From the NCBI GenBank assembly GCA_050013235.1, contig JBEKFQ010000001.1:229184-293183 (forward strand): DNA of 64,000 bases, written 5' to 3'. Both the position numbers and the translations under genes were made by a program. This document shows, one piece after another, positions 59,668-64,000 of this stretch (within the stretch, counting starts at the first letter, position 1; every line of letters begins with the position of its first letter). The DNA is from RH-AL1 sp050013235. GTDB taxonomy: Bacteria > Pseudomonadota > Alphaproteobacteria > Rhizobiales > Beijerinckiaceae. The notes under the pieces are model-generated. The model saw only the letters and a program-made list of their open reading frames with translations, did no database searches and was not told the origin of the DNA.

Positions 59668-61101
59668 ATGTACCCCAACGTTCCCCTGTTTATCTCCGGC
59701 CATTGGCGCGAAGCGGAAAAGGGACGCACGATCCCCGTCGTCAATCCCGCGACCGGAGAGGTGATTGGGACGGTGGCCCATGCCTCGGCCCTCGACCTCG
59801 AGGAAGCCGTGGCGGCGGCGGCGAAAGGCTTCGCGGTGTGGCGCGCCGTTTCCGCCTTCGACCGCTCCAAAATCATGCGCAAGGCGGCGGATCTCTTGCG
59901 CGCGAATGCCGGTGAGATCGCCAAGCTGCTGACGCAGGAGCAAGGAAAACCGTTGGCCGAGGCGCGGATGGAAACGCTCGCCGGCGCCGACACGATCGAT
60001 TGGTTCGCCGAGGAAGCCCGCCGCGCCTATGGCCGTGTGATTCCGGCGCGCCTTCCCGGCGTCTATCAGCTCGTGATCAAGGAGCCCGTGGGGCCCGTCG
60101 CCGCTTTCGCGCCCTGGAATTTCCCGATCAATCAGGTCGTCCGCAAGCTCGCCGCGGCCCTGGCGGCGGGCTGTTCGATCATCGTCAAGGCGCCGGAGGA
60201 GACACCGGCCTCGCCCGCCGCGCTCATTCGCTGCTTCGCGGAGGCTGGCGTGCCCGCCGGCGTCATCGGCCTCGTCTTCGGCATTCCCTCCGAAATCAGC
60301 GAATATCTCATTCCCCATCCCGTGATCCGCAAAGTCACCTTCACCGGCTCGACGCCGGTCGGCAAAAAGCTCGCGGCCTTGGCGGGCCTGCACATGAAGC
60401 GCGTCACCATGGAACTCGGCGGCCATGCGCCCGTCATCGTCTGCGGCGATGCCGACGTCGACGCCGCCGCCAAGCAAATGGGCGCGGCCAATTTCCGCAA
60501 CGCCGGTCAGGTCTGCATCGCGCCGACGCGTTTCCTGGTGCAAGACGGGGTCTACGAGCAGTTCGTCGAGACCTTCGTGAGCCGGGTCAAGGAGATCCGC
60601 GTCGGCAACGGGTTGGATGAGGGGGTCACCATGGGGCCGCTCGCCAACGAACGCCGGGTGCCGGCCTTGGAAAGCTTCATCGCCGATGCCGTGCAAGGCG
60701 GCGCGGAGGTCCGCACGGGCGGCGAGCGCATCGGCAACAAAGGTTATTTCTTCCAGCCGACAGTTTTGACCGGCCTCGACCGTCAGATGCGAGTGATGAA
60801 CGAAGAGCCGTTCGGCCCGCTGGCGCTGATCCTGCCTTTCGGCGATCTCGACGAGGCAATCACCGAGGCCAACCGCCTGCCCTACGGGCTCGCGGCCTAC
60901 GCCTATACGCGCTCGGCCAAGACCGCCAATACCATCGCCACGTCGGTCGAAACCGGCATGATGACCATCAACCACCTCGGCCTCGCTCTGCCCGAAGTCC
61001 CGTTCGGCGGCGTCAAGGACAGCGGCTACGGCTCCGAAGGCGGCAGCGAAGCGATCGAGGCCTATCTCAATCCGAAATTCGTCTCGCAAGCGGGGATTTG
61101 A
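59668..61101 (+). CDS. gabD: NAD(P)-dependent succinate-semialdehyde dehydrogenase family aldehyde dehydrogenase
   Basis: A 477-residue aldehyde dehydrogenase closest in pattern to GabD, which oxidises succinate semialdehyde in GABA breakdown. Motifs are AFAPWNFPINQ, the cofactor motif FTGSTPVGKKL, the catalytic Glu in MELGGHAPVIV and the catalytic Cys in NAGQVCIAPTR. An in-frame ATG at 59656 is 12 bases upstream; GAGG lies six bases before 59668, which I therefore chose. No GABA aminotransferase lies beside it, so the physiological substrate could be another short semialdehyde. It follows an intergenic inverted repeat. Confidence 0.9.
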   Translation: MYPNVPLFISGHWREAEKGRTIPVVNPATGEVIGTVAHASALDLEEAVAAAAKGFAVWRAVSAFDRSKIMRKAADLLRANAGEIAKLLTQEQGKPLAEARMETLAGADTIDWFAEEARRAYGRVIPARLPGVYQLVIKEPVGPVAAFAPWNFPINQVVRKLAAALAAGCSIIVKAPEETPASPAALIRCFAEAGVPAGVIGLVFGIPSEISEYLIPHPVIRKVTFTGSTPVGKKLAALAGLHMKRVTMELGGHAPVIVCGDADVDAAAKQMGAANFRNAGQVCIAPTRFLVQDGVYEQFVETFVSRVKEIRVGNGLDEGVTMGPLANERRVPALESFIADAVQGGAEVRTGGERIGNKGYFFQPTVLTGLDRQMRVMNEEPFGPLALILPFGDLDEAITEANRLPYGLAAYAYTRSAKTANTIATSVETGMMTINHLGLALPEVPFGGVKDSGYGSEGGSEAIEAYLNPKFVSQAGI

Positions 61102-61290
61102 ACGGCGTCGGCTTGGCCGCGGAACGACGCACGATGGCGGCCGGCTGCCCCTTCTCTCATTCGAAGGAACCCTCGCAGTCGAAATCTAACACTTGGAGCC
61201 GATGTTCAAACCTCGGCAGAAGGTCGCAGGGCCGGGGTGACCTATCAGCATGATATGGTGCACGCCTCCGACGATAGGACTTGTAGAGAG

Positions 61291-61599
61291 ATGATGGCGA
61301 TCGACTTCCCCGCCCCGGGCGTATTGCAAGAGCGCTTGGCGGTGATGCTGCTGCATTGCCCGAGGCCGGCGTCCCCGCGAGAAGCCTACGATCGCCTCGC
61401 CGATGAATTCGAACTCACGCGTGAGCTTTTGCGCCGCGAGCTTGAGAACGGCGACAGCGAGTGGCACATCCTCGTCCGCACTGCGTACAAGCACCTCAAA
61501 GACCAGGGATACGCGCCGAAGCCGCCTCCAATTGGGAAGTGGAGACTCAATCAGGCTGGGCGGGCGTACGCGGAGAAGATCGAAAAGCGACCCTCGTAG
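61291..61599 (+). CDS. Small winged-helix-like protein (Mrr N-terminal-like), unknown
   Basis: A 102-residue protein from the ATG at 61291 (102 codons plus stop). Alternative upstream starts are GTG at 61237 and ATG at 61255; none has a strong ribosome-binding site. The second half, WHILVRTAYKHLKDQGYAP followed by GKWRLNQAGRAYAEKI, has the helix-helix-wing pattern of the Mrr N-terminal winged helix, in which a basic strand precedes an Ala-Gly-Arg helix. No nuclease domain follows, so this is not a complete restriction enzyme. It may be a solitary DNA-binding module or a remnant. It stands alone between gabD and a stretch without genes. Confidence 0.5.
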   Translation: MMAIDFPAPGVLQERLAVMLLHCPRPASPREAYDRLADEFELTRELLRRELENGDSEWHILVRTAYKHLKDQGYAPKPPPIGKWRLNQAGRAYAEKIEKRPS

Positions 61600-61928
61600 A
61601 CGGTCGACCCAAACCCTCCCTGCGAGAGTGACTGTTGAAGCCTGCCTATGGCTACCGATGCGCATATAGCTTCGGAATGCCTGCTTTGGTTTATGTCGAC
61701 TCGGAAGCGGTCGGACCGGGACCGGCCCAGTCCGGTCATCGACGTGTACCCGCTCGTATGGCTGCTATTGGTGCAAGCCGCCCTTGCCGAACGCGCTCGC
61801 TGCCTTCCGCTACCCGCCGTTCTGGCTCAGCCACGAACGGAAACCAAGCGTTAGATTTCGACCACGAGCTGGCAAAGATATGCTCAACTCGCTACAAAGT
61901 AGCGGGCTCGATACATGGGGGATCGGAA
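61600..61928. other. 329-bp stretch without a recognisable gene
   Basis: An open frame runs through here into the next gene (from 61635) and a 68-codon frame lies at 61648-61854, but neither has a ribosome-binding site or recognisable motifs. Base composition is less GC-rich than in neighbouring genes. The sequence may be a decayed gene. The next gene starts at 61929 with a plausible GGGGGAT ribosome-binding sequence. Confidence 0.5.
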
Positions 61929-62477
61929 ATGCAGAACAGTCGACGCGCGGGCAATAGCTTGATCTCGAACAGAGCCTGGCCCGTCCTGATGGCCGCGGCG
62001 GTCATCGCGAGCCTCGGTGCCCCGGCCCAAGCCGACGAACCCAAGGGATGCGAGGCGTTCAAATGGCCGGTCCAGCATGACGCCGGGCTTTTGCAGGCTT
62101 CGGGAAAACCGATCCTGCAAAGCGGCGCCAGCGCCACCATCGACGGCAAAGCCTTTGATCTCAAACTTGTCGATTTCGACGCGGCCGCTCTCCCCAAGCC
62201 GCCGGAGCGGAGCCCGAAGATCAAACCGTCGCAAGCTGGCTTCTTGTCCTTCAACGCGTCGGCGGCGGGCGCTTATCAGATCACGATATCGGCGACAGCC
62301 TGGATCGATATCGTCCAGAATGGGAATTATATCAAACCATCAGCCTTCAGCGGCGCCACGGATTGCCCCGGCGTGCGCAAATCCGTCCGCGTGACTTTGG
62401 CCGCAAGCCCCTTCACGCTGCAGATCAGCAGCACGCAAGGCCCCTCGATCGGCATCGTGATCGCGCCGGTGCCGTGA
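61929..62477 (+). CDS. Secreted protein of unknown function
   Basis: A 182-residue protein with a signal peptide of about 36 residues (basic n-region with SRRAG and NRAW, hydrophobic VLMAAAVIASLGAPAQA). The mature part begins DEPKGCEAFKWPVQHDAGLL and looks beta-rich, with a Lys/Pro stretch (LPKPPERSPKIKPS) and two cysteines (GCEAF and TDCPGV) that may pair. Alphaproteobacterial proteins starting with a CEAFKWP-type motif are sometimes misnamed homogentisate dioxygenase, but no metal site is visible. It is convergent with the modE-like gene. Confidence 0.65.
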   Translation: MQNSRRAGNSLISNRAWPVLMAAAVIASLGAPAQADEPKGCEAFKWPVQHDAGLLQASGKPILQSGASATIDGKAFDLKLVDFDAAALPKPPERSPKIKPSQAGFLSFNASAAGAYQITISATAWIDIVQNGNYIKPSAFSGATDCPGVRKSVRVTLAASPFTLQISSTQGPSIGIVIAPVP

Positions 62478-62489
62478 GGCACAGATCCA

Positions 62490-62834
62490 TCAATCCGCCG
62501 TCCTGACTTCCCTCTGCAGCGCCTCGACGTGGCCGCGCACAGCTTTGGCCGCGGCTTGCTCGATAGCGCGAAAACGGGTGACCAGGGCGACGCCGAGCGG
62601 GGTCAGGATCGCGCCGCCGCCGCCTTTCCCCCCGGCCTGCCGCTCCACCACGGCCTGGCCGAAAATCCGGTTGGTTTCATCCGCCAATTCCCAGGCGCGC
62701 CGATACGACATGCCCATGGCGCGCCCCGCTGCCGAGATCGATCCGAGCTCCGCGATATGTTCCAACAGTTCGATCTTGCCCCGGCCAATCCGCCCGCCTT
62801 GGTCCATTTCGATTTTGATGCGCAGGGCCGGCAT
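62490..62834 (-). CDS. ModE-like molybdenum-dependent regulator, DNA-binding domain only
   Basis: A 114-residue protein with the LysR/ModE-type winged-helix DNA-binding domain: RGKIELLEHIAELGSISAAGRAMGMSYRRAWELADETNRIFG, then a Gly-rich wing GGKGGGGAILTPLG. It has no C-terminal molbindin (MOP) domains, unlike E. coli ModE of about 260 residues, so molybdate sensing must involve another part or protein. The ATG at 62834 gives MPALRIKIEM; the frame open to 62894 overlaps the operator. It is divergent from modA, with a matching ModE box between them. Confidence 0.85.
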   Translation of the reverse strand: MPALRIKIEMDQGGRIGRGKIELLEHIAELGSISAAGRAMGMSYRRAWELADETNRIFGQAVVERQAGGKGGGGAILTPLGVALVTRFRAIEQAAAKAVRGHVEALQREVRTAD

Positions 62835-62866
62835 AAATGAATCTCCCAGTAGGCTTCGATTGACGC

Positions 62867-62892
62867 GCGTTATTCCCACCCTAAAATAGCGC
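62867..62892. promoter_or_regulatory. ModE-type operator between modE-like gene and modA
   Basis: GCGTTATT-N10-AATAGCGC is an inverted repeat with one mismatch. The core CGTTAT-N12-ATAGCG has the same half-sites and 12-bp spacing as the E. coli modA operator (CGTTAT-N12-ATAACG) except for one base. It lies in the divergent promoter region, 33 bp from the regulator start and 53 bp from modA. Confidence 0.75.
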
Positions 62893-62945
62893 ATGGGCCT
62901 TTGTCATGCCATCCCGCCCCGGAAACAGCCTTTAGCGAGAATAGA

Positions 62946-63749
62946 ATGACACGTTTGAAATCCATGATCACGGCCGGGATGGCGTTTCTTTTCAGCGCCA
63001 CGGCTCCCGCTTTGGCGCAGACGCCGCCGCAGGAGCCCAACAAAGCCCCGTTGATCTTCGCCGCCGCCAGCATGAAGACGGCGCTCGACCAAATCGCCAC
63101 CGCCTGGAAGGCGAAGACGGGCAAGAGCGTGGCGATCTCCTATGCCTCCTCCGCCGTCCTTGCCAAGCAGATCGAGGCCGGCGCGCCGGCCGATCTCTTC
63201 ATCTCGGCCGATTTGAAATGGATGGATTATCTCGACGAGGCCGGCCTCCTCCGGCCACGCACGCGCGAAACCCTGCTCGGCAACCAACTCGTGCTCGTTG
63301 CGCCAGCCGATGCCAAAACGACCGTCGCGATCGCCAAGGGATTCGATCTCGCCGGTGCGATTGGCAGCGGCAAGCTCGCGGTCTGCACCATAAGCTCCTG
63401 CCCGGCGGGCCTCTACGGCAAGGAAGCTCTTGAGAAGCTCGGCGTCTGGGCCGCCATCGAACCAAAACTCGCCCAAGCCGATAATGTGCGTGGCGCGCTA
63501 CTGCTCGTCGCCCGTGGCGAGGCCACGCTCGGGATCGTCTACGCGACCGACGCCAAGGCGGAGCCGAAGGTCAAAGTCGTGGGCATTTTCCCCGAAAGCA
63601 GCCACGAGCCCATCGTTTACCCCGCCGCCATTCCCAAGGAGTCCAAAAACCCAGACGCCGCGGCGCTGGAGCACTATCTCAGCGCGCCAGAGTCGATCAA
63701 AATTTTGGAGGAGCAAGGCTTTACCATTCTCGGCAAACCGCCGGCGTAG
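62946..63749 (+). CDS. modA: Molybdate ABC transporter substrate-binding protein
   Basis: A 267-residue periplasmic binding protein. The signal peptide is about residues 1-25 (MITAGMAFLFSATAPALAQ region). Mature features of ModA are LIFAAASMKTALDQIATAW, SYASSAVLAKQIEAGAPADLFISADLKWMDYL, and the ligand-binding PAGLYGKEALEKLG. The ATG at 62946 gives MTRLKSMITAGM; the frame open to 62901 overlaps the promoter region. modB and modC would normally follow, but 216 bp later an IS3-type transposase begins, so the permease genes lie elsewhere or beyond the element. Confidence 0.93.
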   Translation: MTRLKSMITAGMAFLFSATAPALAQTPPQEPNKAPLIFAAASMKTALDQIATAWKAKTGKSVAISYASSAVLAKQIEAGAPADLFISADLKWMDYLDEAGLLRPRTRETLLGNQLVLVAPADAKTTVAIAKGFDLAGAIGSGKLAVCTISSCPAGLYGKEALEKLGVWAAIEPKLAQADNVRGALLLVARGEATLGIVYATDAKAEPKVKVVGIFPESSHEPIVYPAAIPKESKNPDAAALEHYLSAPESIKILEEQGFTILGKPPA

Positions 63750-63780
63750 AGCGATTTTCGCGGGAGTTGCCGGCTTTTTT
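63740..63780 (+). terminator. Weak terminator candidate overlapping the modA stop
   Basis: GCCGGC (63740-63745) can pair with GCCGGC (63769-63774), followed directly by TTTTTT. The stem is short and the loop long, so this is uncertain. If real, it would end transcription at modA. Confidence 0.35.
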
Positions 63781-63872
63781 GATTAAGAAAGTGATATAAC
63801 TACTTGAAATTATAGCGCTTTATTGCCGCGTTAGCGGACTCGCAAAAGTTATAGGAAACCGCCGCGAACGGA

Positions 63873-64000
63873 TGACCTCAGAGCTGGCCTCGCAAATTTG
63901 AACAGATCGATAAGTGGATTTTCTGCCTGACAGCGGCGAACATGAGCCGCGATTCAGGAGTTGTCATGACGAAGCGCACGCGCCGGAACCACGCACCGAC
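63873..64000 (+). mobile_element. Left part of an IS3-family insertion sequence (cut by window edge)
   Basis: An IS3-type transposase gene begins at 63966. The left end of the element probably lies shortly upstream, possibly near TGACCTCAGAGCTGG (63873) or TGGCCTCGCAAATTTG (63885). The exact terminal repeat cannot be defined without the other end. Confidence 0.5.
63966..64000 (+). CDS. IS3-family transposase OrfA (partial, first codons only)
   Basis: The frame starts at an ATG at 63966 with AGGAG seven bases before it and reads MTKRTRRNHAP before the window ends. This N-terminus is characteristic of OrfA proteins of IS3-family elements (MTKRTRRNHSPAFKAKVAL-type), which bind the element ends through a helix-turn-helix. 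Only 11 codons are visible, so the subgroup cannot be determined. Confidence 0.7.
   Translation, partial: MTKRTRRNHAP

Noticed and set aside
61291..61599. Mrr-type restriction endonuclease
   Set aside because: Only the N-terminal winged-helix-like part is present. There is no PD-(D/E)xK nuclease domain and no methyltransferase nearby.
61635..61928. Longer N-terminus for the secreted protein ending at 62477
   Set aside because: The in-frame extension from 61635 would bury the signal peptide; the ATG at 61929 has a GGGGGAT ribosome-binding sequence and gives a proper signal peptide.

Overview
The window is GC-rich chromosomal DNA from an alphaproteobacterium, most likely order Hyphomicrobiales and possibly near Beijerinckiaceae. 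The order is inferred from gene content: a pyruvate dehydrogenase cluster whose E1 beta subunit carries its own lipoyl domain, a short-LID adenylate kinase next to secY, rhizobial-type ribosomal protein sequences, and a BigR/SqrR-type thiol-sensing repressor. The family is a guess.

Positions 1-8.6 kb hold a minus-strand central-metabolism block: eno, ftsB, pdhA, pdhB, pdhC, lpd, lipA and the start of a RatA/COQ10-like gene. Pyruvate dehydrogenase, its E3 and the lipoyl synthase that activates its swinging arms are therefore encoded together. Positions 8.8-17.7 kb are mixed: queF, a HAD hydrolase, a secreted alpha/beta hydrolase, rarA, a divergent bigR-like/AhpD-like pair with mirrored promoters over a 20-bp palindrome, an orphan ParA ATPase next to a chemoreceptor, and an HtrA/DegQ protease.

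Positions 17.7-37 kb are the ribosomal superoperon on the minus strand (transcription runs from high to low coordinates): str (rpsL, rpsG, fusA, tuf), S10, spc and alpha genes to rplQ, ending at a clear terminator at 17744-17780. secY and adk lie between rplO and rpsM. After a 783-bp leader region and one plus-strand ClpP-like membrane protein gene, 38.7-51.4 kb carries tRNA-Trp, secE, nusG, rplK, rplA, rplJ, rplL, rpoB and rpoC, with hairpins between several genes.

Positions 51.4-59.4 kb carry a YbjQ-family gene, a small secreted protein, and a carbon-storage and sugar-catabolism group: pgm on the minus strand, then eda, edd (Entner-Doudoroff pathway), glgC and a short actinobacterial-type glycogen/maltosyl synthase on the plus strand. 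A 24-bp-arm inverted repeat follows. The right end holds a succinate-semialdehyde dehydrogenase, two small uncharacterised genes, a divergent modE-like/modA pair with a well-matched ModE box, and the first codons of an IS3-type transposase at the edge.

No CRISPR array, prophage or defence island is visible. Most of the window is housekeeping sequence. The most interesting signals are regulatory: the mirrored bigR promoters, hairpin clusters inside ribosomal operons, a duplicated Shine-Dalgarno segment before rplJ and the ModE operator. There are also a few unusual gene pairings.
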